Shown piece after piece: positions 1 through 9,010 of a stretch of DNA of 33,260 nucleotides. The position numbers and the translations under genes were made by a program. The DNA is from Desulfobacterales bacterium (GTDB taxonomy: Bacteria > Desulfobacterota > Desulfobacteria > Desulfobacterales > C00003060): positions 1 to 33,260 of the forward strand of contig JABXJW010000015.1 in assembly GCA_013375395.1 (NCBI GenBank), written 5' to 3'. Under the pieces are notes generated by a model that was not told where the DNA came from, did no database searches, and was given only the letters and a program-made list of their open reading frames with translations. The first letter of the stretch is position 1. The number at the start of each line of letters is the position of its first letter.

Positions 1-272
1 GAGTTTTCAGCGCAGCGGTGGAACTCTACAACATCCGCTTTGCCTACTAACCCCAGCCTGAGAGACCGCAAAGGCAGGCCATACTCCATGCGAACATCTC
101 CTCTGGATTCCCGGTCCGCCTTATGCACCCGCTCATGCATAATCCTGCCTTCGGCAGTAAAGAGGTTTTCATTCCACATCTGCTCAATATGGATCAACGC
201 GCACTGCCGCTCACAGAAAAGCAGATGCTGCAGGGCGGAAAGCGGAATGAGGTCGTCTTCGGCAAAGTTCAT
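1..272 (-). CDS. cas4: CRISPR-associated Cas4 exonuclease, N-terminal part (truncated by window edge)
   Basis: Minus-strand translation from ATG at 272: [90 protein letters not shown]..., open to the edge. Typical Cas4 N-terminus with cluster cysteine; follows cas7 in a I-C operon. Confidence 0.9.
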   Translation of the reverse strand, partial: MNFAEDDLIPLSALQHLLFCERQCALIHIEQMWNENLFTAEGRIMHERVHKADRESRGDVRMEYGLPLRSLRLGLVGKADVVEFHRCAEN

Positions 273-841
273 CTTCTGCCCCGATTGCGTGCCTGTATTC
301 TTGTGCGATAAAGCCTTTCCGTGAAGCCGCCCTCTTTCAAGAACTCTTTTTCCAGGGTCCTCAACTGCTGATCGAGCAGATAGTTTGTCTGGTGAATAAT
401 GCACACAGCGGCATTAGCGGCAATCTCAGGAGGAGATTCAATATAGGACCTATAAGTCGTATAAGACCTATTCTTTCGATAACAAAGCCTGCGAACTTCC
501 CGGGCCTTTGGGTGGTCTTTGCTCCAAAGTGCCAGACCCTTTTGCCTCAGATAGTCCTGAAAATCCAGCAGCAATTCCTCCAAGCTCGCCCGCGCAACCC
601 CGATGAGCTTGAGTTCGGTCTTTTTGGAGGTGCCGGAGGCCATGCAGCCCTCGGCAATATTCTGTTTTCCGCTACGCGCCGCCTGCACCATCTGGTCATG
701 GGTGCGCGAGCGCCTGGAAATAAACCGGTCGCAAAACGCCACTGTTGCGTCATAAACAATCTCCGCCATCTGGTACGATTGCAGCTCGCGATAACCGCCG
801 TGGGGAGGGATGAGTGTTGGGGGTTCTTTATGGTCAGCCAT
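269..841 (-). CDS. Four-helix-bundle (S23/IVP-like, 'four helix bundle suffix domain') protein
   Basis: 190 aa ORF with HGGYRELQSYQMAEIVYDATVAFCDRFISRRSRTHDQMVQAARSGKQNIAEG...KKTELKLIGVARASLEELLLDFQDYLRQ, the 23S rRNA intervening-sequence-protein-like four-helix-bundle signature. Its stop overlaps the cas4 start (ATGA). Confidence 0.85.
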   Translation of the reverse strand: MADHKEPPTLIPPHGGYRELQSYQMAEIVYDATVAFCDRFISRRSRTHDQMVQAARSGKQNIAEGCMASGTSKKTELKLIGVARASLEELLLDFQDYLRQKGLALWSKDHPKAREVRRLCYRKNRSYTTYRSYIESPPEIAANAAVCIIHQTNYLLDQQLRTLEKEFLKEGGFTERLYRTRIQARNRGRR

Positions 842-880
842 TTTTCGTTATCTCGCCTTGTTTGTCCGTGAGGTAATCCA

Positions 881-1048
881 TTAGGGCCTCTTAATTTTTG
901 ACCTGATACGCTCATGCATAATCCTGCCTTCTGCAGTAAACAGGTTTTCATTCCACGCCCGCTCAATATGGATCAAAGCGCACTGCCGCTCGCAGAAAAG
1001 CAGGTGCTGCAAGGCGGAGATGGGAAGCAGGTCGTCTTCGGTATACAT
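881..1048 (-). pseudogene. Truncated duplicate of the Cas4 N-terminus (55 aa)
   Basis: Translation [55 protein letters not shown], near-identical to the intact cas4 start through MHER, then divergent and stopped. Below the 60-aa ORF-track cutoff. Confidence 0.85.
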
Positions 1049-1056
1049 GGCAACCA

Positions 1057-2427
1057 CTAAACCATGTGCGTTACCCAGACACCTGGGAAACCTTTGGATT
1101 CCAACGATTGCGGCGTAGGGGTATTCGTATCGTCGCCTTTGCCAGGATATTCCATTCGGGCAGCATAATCCTCGAACTTTCGCGGCTCCTTTCCCTCAGC
1201 ACAAGGTGGAACCTTGATCAGGTCAAACAGCTTGTGAGCGTGTGCGTTGCCCTTGGGATTATCGTGCGAGAAAATCCATAGGCCCATTGTCGCCTGTTCG
1301 CCCGCTGCGGCGGATGAGGCGCTATGCTTTTCGAACATGTATTCCAGTGCCTCCCATAATACCTCGAGATCATTCTCGCGTACGTAAGGCTCCCATTCCC
1401 ATTTATCCTTTTCTACTGGCTTCTTTCGACGCGCCAAAGAAGGGTTGTAGTAGCCGTGAACCCGATAGAGGCCATAGGCTATGTTCGGTTTGCGGGCCAT
1501 CTCGGTTTCCTTGCGCAAAAAATCTTCAGATTTTGTGATGGCGCATCGTGTTATGGAGTGATCCAAAGGAACCACAGGGTCAATCGATCGTCCGAACTTA
1601 ATCTGCATCGGCCCACGCACTTGTCCTGCGTTAATGCCGGTGGACAGCACTGCCCCGAACATGCGGATGTCGAAATACTTCTTGATCATATGATAACGGA
1701 CTTTTTCTCGATCATCTTTGTCTAATTTCCCTTTCGCTGCTCGATCCATTTGAGCTACAAACTCCGATATTTTTTTCTCCATCGCCTTAAGCATACCCAT
1801 CAATTGCTTCTCCTGATCGTTGCTAAATTCCCCGTCACAAATCGCATAACCATCCTCGATTCGGATCGGCATACCTTCCCGGCCTTGAAGGAATTCTAGC
1901 AATTCCTCATCCTCAATAGGAACACGATTCCTCTTCTTTAATGTTTTAATAAGTTCTTTGATTTTATTACCGATCTCTGTCGTCTGTTCTTTGTATAATT
2001 TCTTGAAATTGTCATTTACTGCTTTCTTGTTAAAATCCGTTCCTTGATAACTGAATTCCCTGCCGTCACGTTCAAACTCTTCGGGAACATTGCTCTCCAG
2101 CCAATCAAAAAGCTCATCATCCTCTACTTCCGCATGAGGAGGCTCAACTTTCACTTCCCTCGCAGCTCCGATAATCAGCGAATTCAAGGCGAACTCGCTC
2201 TGGATGAAGATCGGGATTTCCAGTTCGCGATCCACATAATCCCGAACCTTACGCTTTACGCTTACGTCGGTTACGATTCCGTGGCCGGTTTCCGGGTCGA
2301 TGCGGGGGAGGTTTCCGGCATCTGGATTTCCGTTAGGGTTGCCATCTTTGACATCGAACAGCAGAACGAATTCGTGGCGTTTTTCTGGATCAAGGTAAAT
2401 TGGTATGGAATTATTGTTCTCACTCAT
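1057..2427 (-). CDS. cas7: Type I-C Cascade backbone protein Cas7 (Csd2)
   Basis: [48 protein letters not shown]..., [43 protein letters not shown]. Start placed at MSENNNSIP (overlapping the cas8c stop), not at the longer ORF start. Confidence 0.95.
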   Translation of the reverse strand: MSENNNSIPIYLDPEKRHEFVLLFDVKDGNPNGNPDAGNLPRIDPETGHGIVTDVSVKRKVRDYVDRELEIPIFIQSEFALNSLIIGAAREVKVEPPHAEVEDDELFDWLESNVPEEFERDGREFSYQGTDFNKKAVNDNFKKLYKEQTTEIGNKIKELIKTLKKRNRVPIEDEELLEFLQGREGMPIRIEDGYAICDGEFSNDQEKQLMGMLKAMEKKISEFVAQMDRAAKGKLDKDDREKVRYHMIKKYFDIRMFGAVLSTGINAGQVRGPMQIKFGRSIDPVVPLDHSITRCAITKSEDFLRKETEMARKPNIAYGLYRVHGYYNPSLARRKKPVEKDKWEWEPYVRENDLEVLWEALEYMFEKHSASSAAAGEQATMGLWIFSHDNPKGNAHAHKLFDLIKVPPCAEGKEPRKFEDYAARMEYPGKGDDTNTPTPQSLESKGFPGVWVTHMV

Positions 2428-4318
2428 TGTTTTTCTCCTTTCGGTTTTTGCGAAATTTAGCACGTTGAGCATAGAAGCCAAGGGCGAATTCTGCTTGTTC
2501 GCGCATGTTGAGGATTTTAGGAAATCCATTTGCTTCCATGATCTTCTCGTTTACGTTTTCCAGCAATTTTTCCAGTTCATCATGTTTCTTAAACCGATTC
2601 TTGCGCAACTTGGGCATATGTGCCTTGGTAGCCATACTTAGCAGGCTGCCAAAGACCGATTGCGGCGCGGTCGAAGCCGTACCGTAGAATCGGTCCACAA
2701 GTGTTGCATTAAGCCTTTTAGGAAAGGCGTGCTGGTGTTGGACTTCCTCCAGAATCGCCAGCAGCTGTCCGCAAAGATAGGATTGTCTGCCTTCATTTTC
2801 ATCCAGTTGTTCCATACGTTGAACCTCCTTTTCGTAGGTTTCTTTTCCTTTTTTCTCAGCCTCTTTCAGGCGAGAATAAACCAAAACCAGCTTCATGGCA
2901 GCAGCAAGAGCCATGCGGCGGGTATCCATCATCAGCTTCTGCTTCAAGATTTCCGGTTCTTTTTCAAATACTCTGAAGCGCATGACGGCACGCTCCAATA
3001 GACTTTGTGGCGGCAATGCGCCGGTGTAACAACAGCGTAGTAGATTAAGTAGGATGTTGACGTCTTGTTTCTGTGGAATGAATACATCGTCATCTCTGCG
3101 TGAGAGTGATGTCTTTACCGGCTTCAATGCTTCAAATATGACCGGTATCGGTGGTGCCCAGGCTTTTTGTCCGTCAGGCGACACGATTGTTAAAGCATCA
3201 GCATATCGACCAACGTTCCGCAAAAAGTTTACAAGGGAAACTTCCACCCATTCACGTAAAACCAGCCGACTCTTGTTTGGAGAAATCACCGCCAGATAGA
3301 AAGCGTTGTTCTGTATCTCCCGCACGGCCATCATTGGGCTCCACGCATACTTGCAGAGCCGCTTGAGTTGTTCTTCATGTGGTGGTGGCCTTAAATTGTT
3401 TTCGATCTCTGGTGCCTCCAGGATCATTGCCTGAAGATCCTCGAAGTCAATGGTGATGGTTTCGTCTACTTGAGCCGGGGCAAAATCATCCTTGGTCCAA
3501 AACACAGCGAGTTGATTTTTCAGAGGTGTTTTTCCAGCACCCTTAGCTTCGTCTTTGGAAAGGACAGCATGATAGCGCTCATTGTTTATTAAATACTGAA
3601 GAACTTGAGTGGCTGTTCCAGCGCAGTCAAAGCAAGTTGGCGAATTGATAGTTTGGGATTGCCCGAAAGACTCGAAACTCCTGGCATTGAACGATGAGAT
3701 AGGGCAACTGTAGCCGAAAAAGGAAATCTGCCATGGGTAAATTCGAAGCATCTTCTTCTTTTTTCCGCAAATACAGCACTCCGCATCGTTGGAGGCACAT
3801 TCTTCTGCTAAGTACTTCTCCCAAGCATTGGCTATTTGATCATCATCGTAGAAGTATTTTTGGGGATCGGTTCTAAACGCGATCCAGTGGTCAGCTTTCA
3901 TTCCCTTTGACTTGATCTCCCGCTGAATCTGGTCTGTCTTCAAGTCATCCCTGAGAAAATTATAGATTGATCGAGCATCCTTGCTATTCGTCTGTTCGCA
4001 CGCACGGTGTAGCACTTTGATAAATCCTTCGTGGACTAGGGCTGCTCGTTTTTCACCTCCTTTACCGAGGACTCCCAAGGAGTACATAGCTTTGTCAGCC
4101 AGCAAGTATGGCTTCAAATTATCTGCGGCAGGTGTGCCGCTCCGGTCTCCCCGCAATGGGACAGATAATTCTACGCCGTCCTTGCCAAAATCGTGAATCT
4201 GAAAGGAGCTGTCTTTAGATGATATTTCGATCACGTATTTGAACTTGATCTTTCCGTATGACCTTCGGGGCATTTCACCTCGAAAGCGCTTTGCGGATTC
4301 GCATAAAGCCTTAAGCAT
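2420..4318 (-). CDS. cas8c: Type I-C Cascade large subunit Cas8c (Csd1)
   Basis: 632 aa between cas5c and cas7, overlapping both; Csd1-like N-terminus, CxxC pairs (CCICGKKKK, CFDCAG) and ...KPYLLADKAMYSLGV. Confidence 0.9.
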   Translation of the reverse strand: MLKALCESAKRFRGEMPRRSYGKIKFKYVIEISSKDSSFQIHDFGKDGVELSVPLRGDRSGTPAADNLKPYLLADKAMYSLGVLGKGGEKRAALVHEGFIKVLHRACEQTNSKDARSIYNFLRDDLKTDQIQREIKSKGMKADHWIAFRTDPQKYFYDDDQIANAWEKYLAEECASNDAECCICGKKKKMLRIYPWQISFFGYSCPISSFNARSFESFGQSQTINSPTCFDCAGTATQVLQYLINNERYHAVLSKDEAKGAGKTPLKNQLAVFWTKDDFAPAQVDETITIDFEDLQAMILEAPEIENNLRPPPHEEQLKRLCKYAWSPMMAVREIQNNAFYLAVISPNKSRLVLREWVEVSLVNFLRNVGRYADALTIVSPDGQKAWAPPIPVIFEALKPVKTSLSRRDDDVFIPQKQDVNILLNLLRCCYTGALPPQSLLERAVMRFRVFEKEPEILKQKLMMDTRRMALAAAMKLVLVYSRLKEAEKKGKETYEKEVQRMEQLDENEGRQSYLCGQLLAILEEVQHQHAFPKRLNATLVDRFYGTASTAPQSVFGSLLSMATKAHMPKLRKNRFKKHDELEKLLENVNEKIMEANGFPKILNMREQAEFALGFYAQRAKFRKNRKEKNNE

Positions 4319-5036
4319 GTTTACCCTCCATTAAAACCAGTTTCCTATACTTAGATTGCGGCACCCTCAGCACACCGTTCTCCAATTTCGCGTCAAAGAA
4401 CAACGCTTGTTTATATCCTTTTACTTTTGTCTGTCCGTTTTTTTCTGGCTGGAGAAAATAAAGAAAGTCTTCCTTGCGACTCTCTTCCTGTATGAAGGCA
4501 ATATCCAACAGCATCTGGCCGAGATGCACAATGTGGTCTCGTAGTAGCGGGTCGCATTGTTCCTTTCCATTAGGCTTCGAGAAATCCGCCGAAAACTCCC
4601 GATTGCCAAGATAGGGCTGATGAAAGCATTGTCCTTTATCACGTCGTCTAATGAATTGCGGAAGATAGTTCTCTATTTTGTGCTTTGTGTGTGGACGAAG
4701 CACCATTTTGGCCACAATCAGGTATTCTACGTCTTTCAGGATCAAACTGGTCCGCTGTTGACGCTCCTTGTCTTTCTCAATAATAATAGGGTCCTTGTCT
4801 TGTTTACTGGAAATCTCGTTGCGCATGATGGTTGTTTGTGTCCCCTGCTTGAGAATCAAAATTTCCTTTATGAAATAACGGATTTCCGGCTTCCAATAAA
4901 TTGCCTCCAGGACGCCTCGAGCTGCGCTGGGCGTCATTACGGGGTAACTCACACGCTCTACTTTGAATTCCGGGCGTGTGAAGCACGCGTATTCTCCGGT
5001 TACCTTGAGTTTGACTTCCGCTTCTTGCTCATTCAT
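4311..5036 (-). CDS. cas5c: Type I-C Cas5 (Cas5d/Cas5c)
   Basis: EVKLKVTGEYACFTRPEFKVERVSYPVMTPSAARGVLEAIYWKPEIRYFIKEI is the canonical Cas5c N-terminus. Start at MNEQEAE. Confidence 0.95.
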   Translation of the reverse strand: MNEQEAEVKLKVTGEYACFTRPEFKVERVSYPVMTPSAARGVLEAIYWKPEIRYFIKEILILKQGTQTTIMRNEISSKQDKDPIIIEKDKERQQRTSLILKDVEYLIVAKMVLRPHTKHKIENYLPQFIRRRDKGQCFHQPYLGNREFSADFSKPNGKEQCDPLLRDHIVHLGQMLLDIAFIQEESRKEDFLYFLQPEKNGQTKVKGYKQALFFDAKLENGVLRVPQSKYRKLVLMEGKHA

Positions 5037-5057
5037 GGTTTGACCTTTCATGTATGT

Positions 5058-7271
5058 TCATTCATTCGAGACAATCAAATCCGCCGGATCGATAGCTTCG
5101 TTGGATATGCCACGCACATCGTGATACTTTCCGACCCACTGGAAGAGAGTATCTTCTTGCAGGGGATGCAGCCAATCGCGGAATCTTTCGATCTGCCATC
5201 GATAGATGTTCACCACATACGGTTGTAGCCGCCGCCAATTGCGCCGACTTGTATCTCGCTCCCATTCGTTGAGGATCGACAAAGCGTCCTGGTAATTGAC
5301 CACCACCGGAACAGTGTTGTTTGGGATGAGACGATAACGTTTCGATGCTTCAGGGTAGTTCAAGTCCATTCGCAGGTCTTGAATTCTTTTTTCATCCAGT
5401 TTCTCGTTCAAATCGGAGAACAAGCGCTGGAAATATTCCACAAATATCTCAGGGTTGTGCAGTTCATTGGGGCCGTATTTTTGCAACATTGCTTGTGCTT
5501 CCGTCTTGCCAATTAAGTAGGCTCCTCTTGGAATTCCACCTTCTTCTGGCTGGAAGATCACCACTTGCCCAAGCTTCTTGCTATCTCGCCATTCCCGATT
5601 GCATCGCCCCGCGGCCTGAACGATGCGATCAAGGGGGCCAAGGGCGCGGTACACGACCGGGAAGTCGAGGTCTACCCCGGCTTCGACAACCTGGGTACTG
5701 ATTAGACGCACGGGTTGGCTATCATCAAGGCGCTTACGGATTTCATAGAGTTTATCCTTGCGGTGACGCCCGCAAAGGAGTGTGGAGAGATGATATATGT
5801 GGGGAGTTTCACCCATAGCGTCAATCAGAGCAAGGGCGTCTTTTCGGGTGTTAAGCACGACCATGACCTGGTTCAAATTCTCAATCTCCTCCCCCAACTC
5901 CGACCAATCGAGCGACTCAGGACGGAATTCATAATCCACACGCTTGAGCATTTTGAAATGCTGGGCATAGCTTGGGACGATTTCTTTTGCTTCTATATTC
6001 TGAAATGGTTTCAGATAAGGTGTGTTGTCGAAGGCGGGCTGGGTGGCCGTGGAGAGAACGAGGCTAACACCGTAGTGATCCACCAGGTCGCGCAGAACGC
6101 CCAACGTCGGCTTGAGAAGTTGCGGCGGCAGTGTCTGTACCTCGTCGAGGATAAGGACGCTTCTTGCGATGTTGTGGAGTTTTCGCGCACGACCCGGCTT
6201 ATTGCTAAATAGGCTTTCAAAGAGTTGCACCGTTGTCGTGACGATCACCGGCGCGTCCCAGTTCTCCGTCGCCAAACGATAGCGCAGATGCTTCGGGTCC
6301 TGTTCCTCCTTTTTGTCCGGAACGTCCATCTGGCTGTGGTGCTCCAAGACGCATTCGTTTTCTTTTTCCAGAATGTTGCTATACTCGCTAGCCGTCTGAT
6401 CGATGATGCTGGTGTATGGCAGCGCGACAATTATGCGGCAGAAATCGTTTTTATTTTGGATAGCGTGTTGCAGTGCAAAGGCGAGCCCGCTGCGCGTTTT
6501 GCCGCCTCCGGTCGGCACAGTCAACTTGAAGACACCAGGTTTGCTTTTGGCGGCATCCAGGCACGAATTGTAGACTTCGCGCCGAATGCGGTTAACTTCT
6601 GAGGGTTTCGCCTCGGCCTTCTTGAGTAGCTTGTCCTGGTCCTGCCGGAAGCGTTCCCACAATTCGGACAACTCGGGCCATTTCCCGCGATTGTCCGCTT
6701 TTTGCGGCTCGAAATGGTTTTCGGTAGCGAGGTAGTCTGCATCCACAAGGGCGGAAAACACCATGCGAACACGCATTTCCCGGCGGGTGTCGTTGGCGAT
6801 TCTGAAGGATGGCGATTCTGGAGTGAAGCGCTGCTGAAGTTCCGTCCAGGCTGAAACCATCGATTGAAGCTTTGACGGATTGTCCCTCAAAAATTGCGAG
6901 AACTTCTGACTCGCCAGACCGTGAGACTGTAAGCCGGCGTGATGTCCATAGATCGGCAAGGCGAATTCTTTCCAAGCGTCCTTCTGCTTTTTGCACCACA
7001 GGAGGTAGTACATGAATGAAGCGCCCCATATAGCGTGTGGCGCTTTTGGGTGGCTGCGATTTTCTTCCATTGACTTCAGATATGACTGAAAAAGCGGGTT
7101 AATCTTTCCGAGGTCATGGAGAAGGCCAAGCCAGAAAGCAAGTGCTCCGCAATTAAACTTCTCAGCAAAAGATCGAGCCATCACAGCAACATCCCTTAGA
7201 TGATCAATCAAGTGATCTTCTTTCCCGTCTTGCCCTTGTGTATGTGCAATCAATTTAGAAAAATCAACCAT
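5058..7271 (-). CDS. cas3: CRISPR-associated helicase/nuclease Cas3 (HD + helicase, type I-C)
   Basis: HD motif LLHDLGKINPLFQSYL, Walker A PTGGGKTRSGLAFA, motif II LDEVQTLPPQLL, motif VI region QAAGRCNRE. Start at MVDFSK with upstream GGAG; the longer ORF begins at 7286. Confidence 0.95.
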   Translation of the reverse strand: MVDFSKLIAHTQGQDGKEDHLIDHLRDVAVMARSFAEKFNCGALAFWLGLLHDLGKINPLFQSYLKSMEENRSHPKAPHAIWGASFMYYLLWCKKQKDAWKEFALPIYGHHAGLQSHGLASQKFSQFLRDNPSKLQSMVSAWTELQQRFTPESPSFRIANDTRREMRVRMVFSALVDADYLATENHFEPQKADNRGKWPELSELWERFRQDQDKLLKKAEAKPSEVNRIRREVYNSCLDAAKSKPGVFKLTVPTGGGKTRSGLAFALQHAIQNKNDFCRIIVALPYTSIIDQTASEYSNILEKENECVLEHHSQMDVPDKKEEQDPKHLRYRLATENWDAPVIVTTTVQLFESLFSNKPGRARKLHNIARSVLILDEVQTLPPQLLKPTLGVLRDLVDHYGVSLVLSTATQPAFDNTPYLKPFQNIEAKEIVPSYAQHFKMLKRVDYEFRPESLDWSELGEEIENLNQVMVVLNTRKDALALIDAMGETPHIYHLSTLLCGRHRKDKLYEIRKRLDDSQPVRLISTQVVEAGVDLDFPVVYRALGPLDRIVQAAGRCNREWRDSKKLGQVVIFQPEEGGIPRGAYLIGKTEAQAMLQKYGPNELHNPEIFVEYFQRLFSDLNEKLDEKRIQDLRMDLNYPEASKRYRLIPNNTVPVVVNYQDALSILNEWERDTSRRNWRRLQPYVVNIYRWQIERFRDWLHPLQEDTLFQWVGKYHDVRGISNEAIDPADLIVSNE

Positions 7272-7354
7272 CCGTGTTAACTCCATAGACTTCCAAAAAC
7301 TCTTTGACTTTGAAGCCCCTTTGCTAATAGAATTGATTCAAACATAGCCCCCCT

Positions 7355-7369
7355 AACGATAGTATCGTT
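7355..7369. promoter_or_regulatory. Perfect palindrome AACGATA-G-TATCGTT upstream of cas3 (possible operator)
   Basis: Direct reading: 7-bp arms, 1-bp centre, 84 bp upstream of the cas3 start. Confidence 0.4.
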
Positions 7370-7375
7370 GGGCCG

Positions 7376-7405
7376 ACGCCCCTGAAAAGGGGCGTTTCTT
7401 TTTTT
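7376..7405 (+). terminator. Hairpin ACGCCCCT-GAAA-AGGGGCGT followed by a T-rich tract (plus-strand terminator-like)
   Basis: 8-bp perfect stem, GAAA loop, then TTCTTTTTTT on the plus strand. No annotated plus-strand gene precedes it. Confidence 0.6.
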
Positions 7406-7530
7406 AGCCCTTTGCTTTACTCTGGCGTAATGACCTCTTGGGTTCGTCCACATCCAATTTCACAAGCCTGAAAACCGGCACTGGCCTTTTCTACCCCGGC
7501 CATCTAACCCACCGGAAAAAATAGGGGACT

Positions 7531-8709
7531 TCATCTCTTCCTTTCTTCCAACAACTTCCTCGTTCTCTTCAGTTCCTCCGCAATCAGCTTCTCGTCAGGG
7601 AGCACAGTGCGGTATTCGGAGGCGAGGACCTTGTTCGGCAATCCTTCCAAGGCGTATTTCGCCAGGGCCGAATTTTTCATAGCGCACAAGATTAGACCAA
7701 CGGGAGGATTCTCGTCAGGATGGGTCCAGTGCTCACGGGCATAGGTCAGATACATGTGCATCTGGCCCGCATCGGCGTGCGTGAATTTTCCCCGTTTGAG
7801 ATCGATCACCACCAGACACCGCAAGCGGCGGTGAAAGAAAATTAGATCTACGCGGTACCATTCATCACCAATACGCAAACGCTTCTGTCGGCCCACAAAG
7901 GTAAAGTCGCCACCGAGTTCCAGTAGGAAATGCTCAAGGTGCAGGATCAGGGCTTCCTCCAATTCGTTTTCGGAGTATTCGTCTTTCAGGCTCAGGAACT
8001 CCAGAACATAGGGATCTTTGATCTGCTCTTCCGGGGTAACGGCGTCCTGCGGTTTCGGCTTCGCGCCCCTTGTCAACATAGCGGCTTTGTTCTTCGAGAG
8101 AGCGGTTCGTTCGTAGAATTGGGACTCGATCTGACGGTCAAGCTGGCGCACGGACCAGCCGCCACGCAAGGCTTCCTGTTCATAGAACGTCCGGGCATGC
8201 TCGTTCCTCACGGATAGCAGGCGCACGTAGGCGGACCATGGAAGCGGAAATCGGTCTGAGAGAGCCTCAACAGTGAATTCCGCAGACGGCGTCTGCGAAT
8301 TGCGAGGCTGAGATTTTCCAGACGGTGTCTGGAATTTTCGGGACTTTGATTCTCCAGACACCGTCTGGAGAATATCCTGATACGTCACATAGAAGGCCCG
8401 CATCTGGTAAAGATTGCTTTTCGCGAAACCCCGACCAAACCGGCTTGTAAGATCGGCCGAAAGTTGCTTGAGCAGAGCCTCTCCATACCCAGCCCGCCGT
8501 TTCCCGCCCTGCTCGTTCTCGACAATCCTCCGACCCATTTCCCAGTATGTGGCGGTAATGATCGCATTGACGGTACGGGCTGAGACCCGCCGTGCTTCTT
8601 CAATAAGAGACACCATGCCGGAAAGAAGGCCATCATACCCCTGTATGCTCACAGGCTTGTCACTCTTCCTTTTGATCGGCTTCGCTGTCATTGACACCCT
8701 CCAATCCAT
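7531..8709 (-). CDS. DUF1016 / YhcG-type PDDEXK nuclease domain protein
   Basis: TYWEMGRRIVENEQGGKRRAGYGEALLKQLSADLTSRFGRGFAKSNLYQMR...; C-terminal FVGRQKRLRIGDEWYRVDLIFFHRRLRCLVVIDLKRGKFTHADAGQMHMYL. Confidence 0.93.
   Translation of the reverse strand: MDWRVSMTAKPIKRKSDKPVSIQGYDGLLSGMVSLIEEARRVSARTVNAIITATYWEMGRRIVENEQGGKRRAGYGEALLKQLSADLTSRFGRGFAKSNLYQMRAFYVTYQDILQTVSGESKSRKFQTPSGKSQPRNSQTPSAEFTVEALSDRFPLPWSAYVRLLSVRNEHARTFYEQEALRGGWSVRQLDRQIESQFYERTALSKNKAAMLTRGAKPKPQDAVTPEEQIKDPYVLEFLSLKDEYSENELEEALILHLEHFLLELGGDFTFVGRQKRLRIGDEWYRVDLIFFHRRLRCLVVIDLKRGKFTHADAGQMHMYLTYAREHWTHPDENPPVGLILCAMKNSALAKYALEGLPNKVLASEYRTVLPDEKLIAEELKRTRKLLEERKR
8281..8372. repeat. Three palindromic units at exact 36-bp spacing inside the DUF1016 gene
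   Basis: CGCAGAC-GGC-GTCTGCG (8281-8297), TTCCAGAC-GGT-GTCTGGAA (8316-8334), TTCTCCAGAC-ACC-GTCTGGAGAA (8350-8372); centres 8289, 8325, 8361. Confidence 0.9.
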
Positions 8710-8870
8710 TCGCGGCTGACGCAGTCTGCCGATCTGCGCCTCTCGCGCATCTCGTCCCTGATATCCAGAAGGGCATGCGACAACGCTCCGAGTTTCGGCA
8801 ATTTGATCCGCCGCCAGCGCTTTTCGTCGCGGTTAAACTGATCAACGAGTTCCTGTTTGCGTTGTAACAT
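8688..8870 (-). CDS. Small conserved-looking hypothetical ORF upstream of the DUF1016 gene
   Basis: 60 aa MLQRKQELVDQFNRDEKRWRRIKLPKLGALSHALLDIRDEMRERRRSADCVSREWIGGCQ; close co-orientation with DUF1016. Confidence 0.4.
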   Translation of the reverse strand: MLQRKQELVDQFNRDEKRWRRIKLPKLGALSHALLDIRDEMRERRRSADCVSREWIGGCQ

Positions 8871-8873
8871 GGT

Positions 8874-9010
8874 CTACTTGAACCCCATCTGCACGAAGAC
8901 TTTTACCAGGTCAAAGTCGATTTTTTTCGCTTCCTTCTCCAACCCTCTGAGTTCTCCAAGAACCTCGGGAATTGGTCGATAATCCTCCTTGTCACTTGAG
9001 GAAGTTCTGG
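8874..9010 (-). pseudogene. Possible C-terminal remnant of a DNA methylase-like gene
   Basis: Minus-strand frame reads DKEDYRPIPEVLGELRGLEKEAKKIDFDLVKVFVQMGFK*, helical and reminiscent of N6-methylase C-termini. No upstream gene body. Confidence 0.25.

Noticed and set aside
392-871. 159-aa plus-strand ORF opposite the four-helix-bundle gene
   Set aside because: Antisense shadow; the minus-strand protein has a recognizable family signature.
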